From: JAEUJM01 sp041908445
GTDB lineage: Bacteria; Actinomycetota; Acidimicrobiia; Acidimicrobiales; DATDAH01
Length of the DNA stretch: 64,000 nucleotides
Direction: 5' to 3'
NCBI GenBank assembly: GCA_041908445.1
Contig: JAYRFK010000130.1
Span: 21,269 to 85,268 of the forward strand
Below, piece after piece: positions 26,188 to 34,369 of the stretch. A program made the position numbers and the translations under genes. The number at the start of each line of letters is the position of its first letter. The stretch's first letter is position 1. Under the pieces are notes generated by a model. The model did not search any database and had not been told where the DNA came from. It worked only from the letters and a program-made list of their open reading frames with translations.

Positions 26188-27240
26188 GTGGCTGCTCCCC
26201 CCGCGAGCGTGAAGGCCGTCGCGGACGCCGTGGAGGCCCGCCTCGCCGAGGTGCTCGACGCCGAGACCGCCCGCTGGACGGCGCTCACCCCCGACCTCGA
26301 GTGGCCCCTCGACGCGCTGCGCCGCCTCGTGCTGGCCGGCGGGAAGCGCCTCCGCCCCGCCTTCTGCCACTGGGCCTACGTGGGCGCCGGCGGCGACCCG
26401 GACGACCGCCGGGTGGTCGACGCCGGCGCCGCCTTCGAGCTGCTCCACGCCTTCGCGTTGATGCACGACGACGTGATGGACGACTCCGACACGCGCCGGG
26501 GCCTCGAGACCATCCACGCCGAGTTCGCGGCCCACCACGCCGGCACCGCCTGGGGCGGTGAGAGCCGCCGCTTCGGCGAGGGGGTGGCCATCCTCGTCGG
26601 CGACCTCGCCCACGTCCTCGCCGACCGGGTGCTCCCCGACGCCGGGCCCGACCTCGCCGACGTCTGGGACGAGCTGCGCATCGAGCTCAACGTCGGCCAG
26701 TACCTCGACGTGCTCGGCACCGCCCGCGCCGACCGGGATGAGGCCGGCGCCCGTCGCATCGCCCGCTACAAGTCCGGCAAGTACACGATCGAGCGCCCCC
26801 TGCACGTGGGCGCCGCCCTGGCCGGGCGCTACGGCGAGCTCGCCGCCCCGCTCTCGGCCTACGGCGACCCGCTCGGCGAGGCCTTCCAGCTCCGCGACGA
26901 CGTCCTCGGCGTGTACGGCGACCCCCGGCTCACCGGCAAGCCCGTCGGCGGCGACCTGCGCGAGGGCAAGCCCACGCCGCTGCTCGCCGTGGCCGTGGCA
27001 CGCGCCGACGCCGGCCAGCAGGCGCTCCTCGCCCGCGTGGGCCGCGTCGAGCTCACCGACGACGACGTCGCCGCACTCCAGGAGGTGCTCGACGCCACCG
27101 GCGCCCTGACCGAGATCGAGGACAGCATCGACCGTCTCACCCGGGAGGCGGTCGGGGCCGTCGAGCGGGCGCCCCTGGTGGACGAGGCCCGGGAGGCGCT
27201 CGTCGACCTGGCCCACTACGTGGCCGAGCGAGAGCGCTGA
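26188..27240 (+). CDS. Polyprenyl diphosphate synthase (trans-isoprenyl type)
   Basis: 350 residues. First Asp-rich motif in HAFALMHDDVMDDSDTRRG, preceded by GGKRLRPAFCHWAYVGAGG (substrate-binding Lys/Arg), and second motif in FQLRDDVLGVYGD. It condenses isopentenyl diphosphate onto an allylic diphosphate. The residues before the first motif (Phe-Ala-Leu at -5 to -3) suggest a C20 or similar product (GGPP-type, IdsA-like), but product length is an inference. GTG start, leaderless. Divergent from the HAD gene by 23 bases. Confidence 0.9.
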   Translation: MAAPPASVKAVADAVEARLAEVLDAETARWTALTPDLEWPLDALRRLVLAGGKRLRPAFCHWAYVGAGGDPDDRRVVDAGAAFELLHAFALMHDDVMDDSDTRRGLETIHAEFAAHHAGTAWGGESRRFGEGVAILVGDLAHVLADRVLPDAGPDLADVWDELRIELNVGQYLDVLGTARADRDEAGARRIARYKSGKYTIERPLHVGAALAGRYGELAAPLSAYGDPLGEAFQLRDDVLGVYGDPRLTGKPVGGDLREGKPTPLLAVAVARADAGQQALLARVGRVELTDDDVAALQEVLDATGALTEIEDSIDRLTREAVGAVERAPLVDEAREALVDLAHYVAERER

Positions 27241-27341
27241 GCGCTGAGCGGCCACGGGCGAGGTGGGCCGCGCCGGACCCGATCGGCGAGGTGAACGGCG
27301 ATTACTCTGACCGGTGGGTCAGCACCGGAGGGGACCACACC

Positions 27342-29804
27342 ATGAGCGCTGCATCGGGCGACGCGGGGACCTGCCCGTCCCCGTCCGTGCGCTTCGAGAC
27401 CCTGGTCGAGCACAGCCCCGTCGCCATGGTCCTCACCGACGCCGACCTGGTCATCCGCTGGGTGAGCCCGGCGGTCTCGCCCCTGCTCGGCTGGGACCCG
27501 GCCGAGGTGGTGGGCACCGACGCCGCCGACCTGATCCACCCGGACGACCTCGGCCGGGTGGCCCACAACCTCGGCCAGATGCTCACGTTCGCGGACCCGG
27601 AGGAGATCGACACCCTCGTCGTCCGGATCCGCCACAAGGAGGGCGGCTGGCGTCACATCGACGTCACGGGCGCCAACCTGCTGCACGACCCGGAGGTGGG
27701 CGCCATGCTCGTCAACCTCCGCGACGTGTCCCTCCAGGTCGAGGCCCAGGTGGCCCTGGCCCGCAGCGAGGAGCACTTCCGCGCCCTGGCCCAGCACAGC
27801 TCGGACTCGGTGTTCGTCACGACCGCCCACGGGGTCATCACCTACGCCAGCCCGGCGGTCGAGAACGTCTTCGGCTACGGCCCGGAGCAGCTCGTCGGCC
27901 ACCGCCCGCAGGAGTACGCGGACGAGGCCACCGTCGACGCGACCATGGCGATCTGGCCGCGCCTCGTCGCCGAGCCGGGGCGCATCGAAGACGTCGTCGG
28001 CCGGATCGCGAACGCCCGGGGCGAGTGGCGTTGGGTCGAGATCATGCTGACCAACCTGCTCGAGAGCCCGGCGGTGGGGGGCATCGTCGTCAACCTCTGG
28101 GACGTCACGACCCGGATCGAGGAGGAGCAGCGCAACGCCCGCCTCCTGGACATCATCTCGGCCACCACCGACCTCGTGGCCATCACCGACCGCACCGGCA
28201 ACCTCGTCTACGCCAACGAGGCGAGCCGGCAGTTCTTCGGGATCACCGACGACAACCTCGAGGGGTTCCAGTTCGCCCCCTTCGTGCCGTCGTGGTTCCG
28301 GCTCCGCTACGTGGGCGACGCCGTGCCGGCGCTCAAGGAGAAGAGCATCTGGAGCGGTGAGGCCGCCTTCCTGAAGGACGGCGTCGAGGTGCCGGTCTCC
28401 ATGGTCTTCATCGCCCACCGCGACGACGAGGGCCACCTCCAGTTCATCTCCAGCGTCAGCCGCGACATCAGCGAGCGCAAGGAGTTCGAGGCCACCCTCG
28501 AGCACCAGGCCACCCACGACCCCCTGACCGGCCTGCCGAACCGGGCGCTGCTGCTCGACCGCCTCGAGGTCTCGCTGGCCCGCGCCGAGCGCTTCGGCAC
28601 GGGGGTGGCCGTCCTGTTCCTCGACCTCGACCACTTCAAGGTGGTCAACGACAGCCTCGGCCACGCCCGCGGCGACCAGTTGCTCATCGCCGCCGCCGAC
28701 CGCCTGAAGGAGGCGCTGCGCCAGGGCGGCGACACCGTGGCCCGCTTCGGCGGCGACGAGTTCGTGATCCTCTGCGAGGACCTGGCCGGCGTCGACGACG
28801 CGCTCCGCATCGCGGAGCGGGTGGGCCACCTGCTCACCGAGCCGTTCCCGCTCGGCCGGGAGGAGGTCTTCGTCACCGCCAGCACCGGCATCGCGTTCAG
28901 CCAGGGCGGAGCGGATGCGGCCGACCTGCTGCGCGACGCCGACGCGGCGATGTACCAGGCCAAGGAGCGCGGCCGGGACCGCTACGAGGTCTTCGACCGC
29001 AAGATGCGGGCGGAGGTGGTCGACCGCCTGAGCATCGAGAGCTCGCTGCGCCGGGCGGTCGAGCGGCGGGAGCTGCGCATCCACTACCAGCCCAAGGTCG
29101 ACCTCCGCAGCGGGGCGATCATCGGCGCCGAGGCGCTGCTGCGCTGGGAGCACCCCGACCGGGGGCTCCTGCTGCCCGGCGAGTTCATCCGGGTCGCCGA
29201 GGAGACCGGGCTCATCGTGCCCATCGGGCGCTGGGTGCTCGACCAGGCCGTCCGCCAGGCCCAGCGCTGGCAGGCCGAGCTGCCGGGCACCGAGCCGCTC
29301 TACATCTGCGTCAACCTCTCCCGCCGACAGCTCGGCGACCCGAACCTGGTGGACGACGTCGCCCGGGTCCTCGACGAGACCGCAGTCGACCCGAGCCGCA
29401 TCGACCTCGAGATCACCGAGAGCGTGCTCATGGACGACGTCGAGCTCGCCCACCGCGCCCTCAGCCAGCTCCACGAGCTCGGGGTGAAGCTCGTGGTCGA
29501 CGACTTCGGCACCGGCTACTCCTCGCTCAGCTACCTGCAGCGCTTCCCGGTGGACCTGTTGAAGGTGGACCGGTCGTTCGTGGCCGGCCTCGGCGTGAAC
29601 AAGGGCGACACCGCCATCGTCACCGCGGTGCTCAGCCTGGCCCACGCCCTCGGCATGGACGTCATCGCGGAGGGCGTGGAGACCGCCGAGCAGCTCGCCG
29701 AGCTGCGGCGCCTCGGCTGCGACATGGCCCAGGGCTTCTACCTCGCCCGCCCCCAGCCCGCCCCCGACATCGCCGAGCTCCTCGCCGCCGACCCGAGGTA
29801 CTAG
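27342..29804 (+). CDS. PAS-PAS-PAS-GGDEF-EAL cyclic-di-GMP protein
   Basis: 820 residues from ATG 27342, which has GGAGGGGA six bases upstream; an in-frame ATG at 27291 has no such site. Three PAS domains (about 10-120, 130-255, 262-385), GGDEF (about 395-560, intact RFGGDEF, with the RxxD-like region RLKEALRQGGD not obviously an I-site), and EAL (about 575-815, EALLRWEHPD, DDFGTGYSSLSYL, DVIAEGVET). Soluble sensor with both activities apparently intact. The GGDEF and EAL halves closely resemble those of the protein at 13548, suggesting duplication with exchange of sensor domains. Confidence 0.93.
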   Translation: MSAASGDAGTCPSPSVRFETLVEHSPVAMVLTDADLVIRWVSPAVSPLLGWDPAEVVGTDAADLIHPDDLGRVAHNLGQMLTFADPEEIDTLVVRIRHKEGGWRHIDVTGANLLHDPEVGAMLVNLRDVSLQVEAQVALARSEEHFRALAQHSSDSVFVTTAHGVITYASPAVENVFGYGPEQLVGHRPQEYADEATVDATMAIWPRLVAEPGRIEDVVGRIANARGEWRWVEIMLTNLLESPAVGGIVVNLWDVTTRIEEEQRNARLLDIISATTDLVAITDRTGNLVYANEASRQFFGITDDNLEGFQFAPFVPSWFRLRYVGDAVPALKEKSIWSGEAAFLKDGVEVPVSMVFIAHRDDEGHLQFISSVSRDISERKEFEATLEHQATHDPLTGLPNRALLLDRLEVSLARAERFGTGVAVLFLDLDHFKVVNDSLGHARGDQLLIAAADRLKEALRQGGDTVARFGGDEFVILCEDLAGVDDALRIAERVGHLLTEPFPLGREEVFVTASTGIAFSQGGADAADLLRDADAAMYQAKERGRDRYEVFDRKMRAEVVDRLSIESSLRRAVERRELRIHYQPKVDLRSGAIIGAEALLRWEHPDRGLLLPGEFIRVAEETGLIVPIGRWVLDQAVRQAQRWQAELPGTEPLYICVNLSRRQLGDPNLVDDVARVLDETAVDPSRIDLEITESVLMDDVELAHRALSQLHELGVKLVVDDFGTGYSSLSYLQRFPVDLLKVDRSFVAGLGVNKGDTAIVTAVLSLAHALGMDVIAEGVETAEQLAELRRLGCDMAQGFYLARPQPAPDIAELLAADPRY

Positions 29805-29969
29805 CGCGGTCGCCGCGTGACAGCGGCGGGTGACGTGGCGGAGCGGAGCGGAGCCGCCGCGCCAGTGAACCGGATGGCGGAGCCGTGACGACGGAGGAGG
29901 CACATGGCAACAGGTCGTAGGACCAAGGTCCGATGGTGGCCGGGACCACGCCTCCCGGAGGATGGGCCC

Positions 29970-30356
29970 ATGATCAAGCGCCCCCTCCTCCTGCTCGTCG
30001 TCTCCCTCGCCCTCGTGGCGGGTCTGGCCGCCCCCGCGTCGGCCTCGGGCGGCGACGCCACCCGCGTCAACGGCACCTGCTCCGGCTCGACCCTCTGGAA
30101 GCTGAAGGCCAAGTCCCGCGACGGCAACCTCGAGGTCGAGTTCGAGGTCGACAGCAACCGCAACGGCCAGGTGTGGAGCGTCCGCATCGACCAGAACCGC
30201 GCCACCGTCTACAGCGGCAGCCGCACGACCCGGCCCCCGAGCGGGTCCTTCGGCGTGAGCCGGGTGCTGCCCGACACCGTGGGCGCCGACCGCCTGGTCG
30301 CCGTCGCCACCAACGCCCGCTCCGGCGAGCGCTGCCGTGGGGTGCTGACGGTCTGA
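29970..30356 (+). CDS. Small secreted protein, unknown function
   Basis: 128 residues with a clear signal peptide (MIKRPLLLLVVSLALVAGL, then APASAS cleavage region). The mature part is about 100 residues, strand-rich, with two Cys (GTCSGSTLW near the start, GERCRGVL near the end) that may form a disulfide. Start taken at ATG 29970 behind GGAGG at proper spacing; an in-frame ATG at 29904 also has GGAGGAGG close by and would add 22 residues before the signal peptide. The gap 29805-29969 shows short GC hairpins but nothing identifiable. Confidence 0.8.
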   Translation: MIKRPLLLLVVSLALVAGLAAPASASGGDATRVNGTCSGSTLWKLKAKSRDGNLEVEFEVDSNRNGQVWSVRIDQNRATVYSGSRTTRPPSGSFGVSRVLPDTVGADRLVAVATNARSGERCRGVLTV

Positions 30357-30430
30357 CCGCCACCTCGACCCGCCCCGTCGTCGTCCGCCGCCCCGAGGCC
30401 GTGCCTCGGGGCGGCGGGCGCGTGGGCACA

Positions 30431-31771
30431 ATGTCCGTCGTGGACGAACGCACGACCTCCGTCCGCCGCGAGGTCGTGCGCTTCGCGATCCCGGGCGTCC
30501 TCGCCCTGGTGGCGGTCCTCGTCCTCAGCCTCTGGGTGGCCCGGTCCATCGCCACCACCGAGGCCACCCGCGACGCCGAGGCCACCGCGGAGCTGCTCGC
30601 CAGCACCGTGGTCGAGCCGAACCTCGACGACGCCCTCGTCGCCGGCGACCCGGCGGCGCTGGCCCGGATGGACGAACTGGTGCACGAGCGGGTGCTCGTC
30701 GACCCCACGGTGACCGCCCGGATCTGGTCGGCCGACGGCACCATCGTCTACTCCGACAAGGCCCCCCTCATCGGCGACTCCTACGAGCTGGACGAGGACG
30801 ACCTGGCCGACCTGCGCGAGGGCGGCACCGACGCCGGCGTGAGCGACCTGTCGAAGCCCGAGAACCGCTTCGAGCGCGGCTACGGCGAGCTGCTCGAGGT
30901 CTACACGGGCGTGCGCAGCACGTCGGGCGAGCCGTTCCTGTTCGAGATCTACCAGCGCCAGGCCTCGATCGACTCCGACGCCACCCGCATCTTCCGCTCG
31001 CTGGTGCCGGTGGTCGTCGGCTCGCTCGTGCTGCTCATGGCCATCCAGCTCACCCTGGCCTGGCGCATGGCCCGACGCCTCGAGCGGTCGCAGGCCGAGC
31101 GGGAGCGCCTCTACCGCCAGGCCCTCGACGCCTCCGACGCCGAGCGCCGGCGCATCGCCGCCGACCTCCACGACGGCGTCGTGCAGGACCTCGCCGGCGT
31201 GGGCTTCACGCTGGCGGCGCTGGCGGACGGGGCCGAGGACGCCGCCGCGACCGCAGCCGACCCGGCCGAGCAGCGCCGGGCCGACCGCCTGACCGCCACG
31301 GCGGGCACCGTGCGGCGCAGCGTCCGCGCGCTGCGATCGCTGCTCGTCGAGATCTACCCGCCGAACCTGGCCGAGGCCGGCCTCGACACCGCGCTGGCCG
31401 ACCTGGTCGCCTCGACCAACGGCTGGTCGTCGGTCGAGGTCACGGTCGACCCCGCCCTCGACCTGACCACCGACCAGAAGGCGGTGATCTACCGGGTGGC
31501 GCGCGAGGCGCTGCAGAACGTCCGCAAGCACGCCGGCGCCGAGCGGGTCACGGTGGCGGTCGCCGGCGCCGAGGGCGGGGCGGCGGTCCTCACCGTCACC
31601 GACGACGGACGCGGGTTCGAGGCGGGAGACGAACGCGCCGGGGACCGGCCCAACGGGGGCCACGTGGGCCTGCGCCTCATGCGCGACGCCGCCGAGCAGG
31701 CCGGCGGCACCGTCACCGTCGACTCGGCGCCCGGGTCGGGCACGACCGTGCGGCTCGAGGTCCCGAGGTGA
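30431..31771 (+). CDS. Sensor histidine kinase, NarL/HisKA_3 type
   Basis: 446 residues. Membrane span about 16-40, an extracellular sensor domain to about 195, second span about 195-222, then the HisKA_3 dimerisation domain with the phospho-acceptor His in RRRIAADLHDGVVQDLAG, and an HATPase with REALQNVRKHAGA and DDGRGFEAGD. Autophosphorylates on an extracellular signal and passes phosphate to the response regulator gene that overlaps it (GTGA). The signal is unknown. Confidence 0.92.
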   Translation: MSVVDERTTSVRREVVRFAIPGVLALVAVLVLSLWVARSIATTEATRDAEATAELLASTVVEPNLDDALVAGDPAALARMDELVHERVLVDPTVTARIWSADGTIVYSDKAPLIGDSYELDEDDLADLREGGTDAGVSDLSKPENRFERGYGELLEVYTGVRSTSGEPFLFEIYQRQASIDSDATRIFRSLVPVVVGSLVLLMAIQLTLAWRMARRLERSQAERERLYRQALDASDAERRRIAADLHDGVVQDLAGVGFTLAALADGAEDAAATAADPAEQRRADRLTATAGTVRRSVRALRSLLVEIYPPNLAEAGLDTALADLVASTNGWSSVEVTVDPALDLTTDQKAVIYRVAREALQNVRKHAGAERVTVAVAGAEGGAAVLTVTDDGRGFEAGDERAGDRPNGGHVGLRLMRDAAEQAGGTVTVDSAPGSGTTVRLEVPR

Positions 31772-32421
31772 TCCGGGTGCTGGTGGTCGACGACCACGCC
31801 GTGGTGCGCGACGGCCTCGAGCTGCTGCTCGAGCGCTTCGAGTCCGTGACCTGCATCGGCGCCGCCGCCGACGGGGCCGAGGCGGTGGCCCTCGCCGAGG
31901 ACCTGCGCCCGGACGTGGTGCTCATGGACCTGTCGATGCCGGTGATGGACGGCATCGAGGCCACCCAGCGGATCGTCGCCGCGCACCCCGAGGTCGCCGT
32001 CGTCGTCCTGACCACCTTCGCCGACGACCGCCACGTGATGGCGGCGATCGACGCCGGCGCGGTCGGCTACCTCCTGAAGGACAGCGGCCCCGACCAGCTG
32101 CTCGCCGGCGTCGAGGCCGCGGCCCGCGGCGAGTCGCCGCTCGACCCGAAGGTGGCGGGGGCCCTCATGGCGTCACGCCGACGGCCCGCCGAGCGCGAGG
32201 TCGCGCTGACCGCCCGCGAGAGCGAGGTCCTGTCCCTCGTGGTCGAGGGCCTCGCCAACAAGGCCATCGCCCGTCGCCTCGGCATCAGCGAGAAGACCGT
32301 GAAGGCCCACCTCACGAGCGTCTTCGCGGCCCTGGACGTGACCGACCGCACCCAGGCCGCGCTGTGGGCCGAGCGCCACCCCGACCAGCTCGGCCGCTCG
32401 GGCGGCGATCAGCGGGGCTGA
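31768..32421 (+). CDS. NarL/FixJ-family response regulator
   Basis: 217 residues. Receiver domain with the acidic pair DDH, phospho-Asp in VVLMDLSMPVMDG, Thr in VLTTFADD and Lys in YLLKDSG. Then a LuxR-type HTH (LTARESEVLSLVVEGLANKA, ISEKTVKAHLTSVF). Partner of the kinase just upstream. Its targets are not evident. The 3' end overlaps the convergent purE by 13 bases. Confidence 0.93.
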   Translation: MIRVLVVDDHAVVRDGLELLLERFESVTCIGAAADGAEAVALAEDLRPDVVLMDLSMPVMDGIEATQRIVAAHPEVAVVVLTTFADDRHVMAAIDAGAVGYLLKDSGPDQLLAGVEAAARGESPLDPKVAGALMASRRRPAEREVALTARESEVLSLVVEGLANKAIARRLGISEKTVKAHLTSVFAALDVTDRTQAALWAERHPDQLGRSGGDQRG

Positions 32422-32939
32422 GCGCCCCGGACCCGCGCGTCCTTCTCCTCCACGGTCGCGCGCAGCGCGGCCGCGTGGGCGGCCAGGGCCTCCTGCAGGC
32501 CGGGATCGGCCAGGGCGAGCAGGCGCACCGCCAGGTGCCCCGCGTTGGTGGCGTTGTCGACGCCGACCGTGGCCACCGGGACCCCCGCCGGCATGGACAC
32601 GATGGACAGCAGCGAGTCCAGGCCGTCCAGGTGGGTGAGGGCCACGGGCACCCCGATCACCGGCAGGGTCGTGGCCGAGGCGACCATGCCGGGCAGGTGG
32701 GCGGCGCCCCCGGCGCCGGCGACGAGCACGCGCAGGCCCCGACCTGCGGCGGCCTCCGCGTAGTCGAGCATGGCGCGGGGCGAGCGGTGGGCGGACACGA
32801 CGCGCACCTCGTGGGGCACGCCGACGTCGGTGAGGACGTCGACGGCGCCCTGCATGACCCGCAGGTCCGAGTCGCTGCCCATGATCACGCCGACGAGCGG
32901 CGCCGCCGCGTCCCGGCCGGGGGGCTCGGCCCCGCTCAC
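32409..32939 (-). CDS. purE: N5-carboxyaminoimidazole ribonucleotide mutase
   Basis: 176 residues, class I PurE. GVIMGSDSDLRVM, VVSAHRSPRAMLDYA with the catalytic His, AGAGGAAHLPGMVAS and VATVGVDNATNAGHLAVRLL are typical. Converts N5-CAIR to CAIR in purine synthesis. The GTG start overlaps the purK stop (GTGA), so the pair is translationally coupled. Confidence 0.95.
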   Translation of the reverse strand: MSGAEPPGRDAAAPLVGVIMGSDSDLRVMQGAVDVLTDVGVPHEVRVVSAHRSPRAMLDYAEAAAGRGLRVLVAGAGGAAHLPGMVASATTLPVIGVPVALTHLDGLDSLLSIVSMPAGVPVATVGVDNATNAGHLAVRLLALADPGLQEALAAHAAALRATVEEKDARVRGAQPR

Positions 32940-34153
32940 GAGGCGGCGCCCTGCGTGGGGACGGGGGCGGTGCAGCGGCGGAGGTGGTCGGCCACCGCCC
33001 CGGCCCGGCGGCGGGTGGTGCCCAGCTCCCGGCCGACCGCGGTGACGTGGCCCAGCTTGCGGCCCACCCGGGCCTGCTTGCCGTAGAGGTGGACGTGGAC
33101 CCGTCCGTCGGCCGCCCCGGTGGCGAGGGCCCGATCAGACCCGCCGAGGTCGTGGCCGCCGGCGCCGACGACGTTGGCCATCACCGCGACGGGCACCCGC
33201 AGATCGGTCGGGCCGAGGGGGCGGTCGAGCACGGCGAGCAGGTGGTTGGTGAACTGCGAGGTGGCACAGGCGTCGATGGTGAGGTGGCCGGTGTTGTGGG
33301 GCCGCGCCGCCAGCTCGTTCACCAGCAGCGCCCCGTCGACCACGAACAGCTCGACCGCGAGGATCCCCACGGCGTCGGCCACCTCGGCCGCCCGCAGCGC
33401 GAGGTCGCGGGCCTCGGCGGCCAGGCGGGGCGAGACGGGCGCGGGTGCCAGCACCTCGGCGCACCGGGCCTCGTCGTCCTGGACGGTCTCGACCACGGGG
33501 TAGGCGACCGCCTCGCCGCCGGGCCGGCGGGCCACGACCACGGCCAGCTCGCGGTCGAGCGCGAGGGCCGGCTCGACGACGGCCCGCGGGTCGGGCCCGT
33601 CGAACCAGCCGGCGAGCCCGTCGAGCCCCTCGGGGCCGTCGACGCGGCGCACCCCCCGACCGTCGTAGCCGCCGGTGGCCCGCTTGGCCACGACCGGCCC
33701 GCCGAGCTGCGCCGCCGCCGCCTGGACGCCGGCCGCGTCGTGGGCGACGACGAAGGCCGGCACCGGGATGCCGTGCTCGGCGAGGGTCGTCCGCTGGAAC
33801 GCCTTGTCCGCACCGAGGCGCAAGGCACGGGCGCCCGGCCGGACCACCACGCCCCGCGCTTCGAGGGCGCGCACCACGTCGTCGGGGACCTTCTCGTGGT
33901 CGAAGGTCACCACGTCGCACCCGAGCGCGAAGCGCTCGAGCGCGGGCCGGTCGAGCGCGTCCACGACCGTGCGGTCGGCGACGTGGCCGGCGGTGGCGTC
34001 GTCGTCGGGCAGGGCCAGGACCGCCACGTCGACGCCCAGGGCCTCGGCGGCGTCGGCCGTCATGCGGGCGAGTTGTCCCCCGCCGACGATGCCGACGCGC
34101 GGGCGGGCAGGGCCGTCACCCGGCTCGCGGGTCGGGTGCGGGTTCCTCGGCAT
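32936..34153 (-). CDS. purK: N5-carboxyaminoimidazole ribonucleotide synthase
   Basis: 405 residues, ATP-grasp. VGIVGGGQLARMTADAAEAL at the start, VVTFDHEKVPDDVV, VVAKRATGGYDGRGVRRV (ATP-binding), VVEPALALDRELAVVVARR, ELFVVDGALLVNELAARPHN and SQFTNHLLAVL. Makes N5-CAIR from AIR, bicarbonate and ATP. The ATG is preceded by GAAGGAG. The usual E in the phrase FE(H/N)E is Asp here (TFDHE), a mild change. A promoter and a 16-base palindrome lie upstream. Confidence 0.94.
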   Translation of the reverse strand: MPRNPHPTREPGDGPARPRVGIVGGGQLARMTADAAEALGVDVAVLALPDDDATAGHVADRTVVDALDRPALERFALGCDVVTFDHEKVPDDVVRALEARGVVVRPGARALRLGADKAFQRTTLAEHGIPVPAFVVAHDAAGVQAAAAQLGGPVVAKRATGGYDGRGVRRVDGPEGLDGLAGWFDGPDPRAVVEPALALDRELAVVVARRPGGEAVAYPVVETVQDDEARCAEVLAPAPVSPRLAAEARDLALRAAEVADAVGILAVELFVVDGALLVNELAARPHNTGHLTIDACATSQFTNHLLAVLDRPLGPTDLRVPVAVMANVVGAGGHDLGGSDRALATGAADGRVHVHLYGKQARVGRKLGHVTAVGRELGTTRRRAGAVADHLRRCTAPVPTQGAAS

Positions 34154-34166
34154 CGCGCTCCTTCAG

Positions 34167-34216
34167 ACGAATCTAGATTCGTGAGATGTTCTATGCCCTT
34201 GTGATCCCGCTGTCAA
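34167..34216 (-). promoter_or_regulatory. purK promoter with 16-base palindrome
   Basis: Minus strand: TTGACA (34216-34211), 17 bases, TAGAAC (34193-34188). Immediately downstream, at the expected transcription start, is the perfect palindrome ACGAATCTAGATTCGT (34167-34182). The half-site GATTCGT recurs at 34229-34235. Looks like an operator; the regulator is unknown. Confidence 0.6.
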
Positions 34217-34227
34217 CGGACTATCTT
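34199..34227 (+). promoter_or_regulatory. Promoter of the riboswitch-ATPase transcript
   Basis: TTGTGA (34199-34204), 17 bases, TATCTT (34222-34227). Predicted start near 34234, just before the riboswitch. It overlaps the divergent purK promoter, so the two -35 regions interlock. Confidence 0.5.
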
Positions 34228-34240
34228 TGATTCGTACATA

Positions 34241-34342
34241 GCGAAGGGGAGTACCCCGCAACGACGAGCGTCGTCATCACGGCGAGGGCTTCGGCCCGGA
34301 CCCGGCCTCGTCACCCGTGCCACGGGTGGGGAAGACCTTCGG
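34241..34342 (+). ncRNA. yybP-ykoY (Mn2+) riboswitch
   Basis: The leader holds the conserved elements in order: GAAGGGGAGTA (34243-34253), GTCGTCA (34270-34276), and GGGGAAGACCTTC (34328-34340). Stem P1 is formed by CGAAG (34242-34246) with CTTCG (34337-34341); a further GC-rich arm lies at about 34283-34310. This agrees with the yybP-ykoY family, whose members sense Mn2+ and switch on exporters. It sits directly before a P-type cation ATPase gene (start 34370), a known partner class. No T-run terminator is seen, so control may be at translation. Confidence 0.85.
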
Positions 34343-34369
34343 CCCGACCATCGAGCCGAGGAGCCCCCT

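Noticed and set aside
29805..29969. A c-di-GMP riboswitch before the small secreted protein, suggested by the preceding GGDEF gene
   Set aside because: No GEMM-type conserved core was found; only ordinary GC-rich hairpins are present.
27216..30431. A 1071-codon minus-strand frame opposite the second GGDEF/EAL gene
   Set aside because: Antisense shadow; every part of it is opposite strongly recognised domains.
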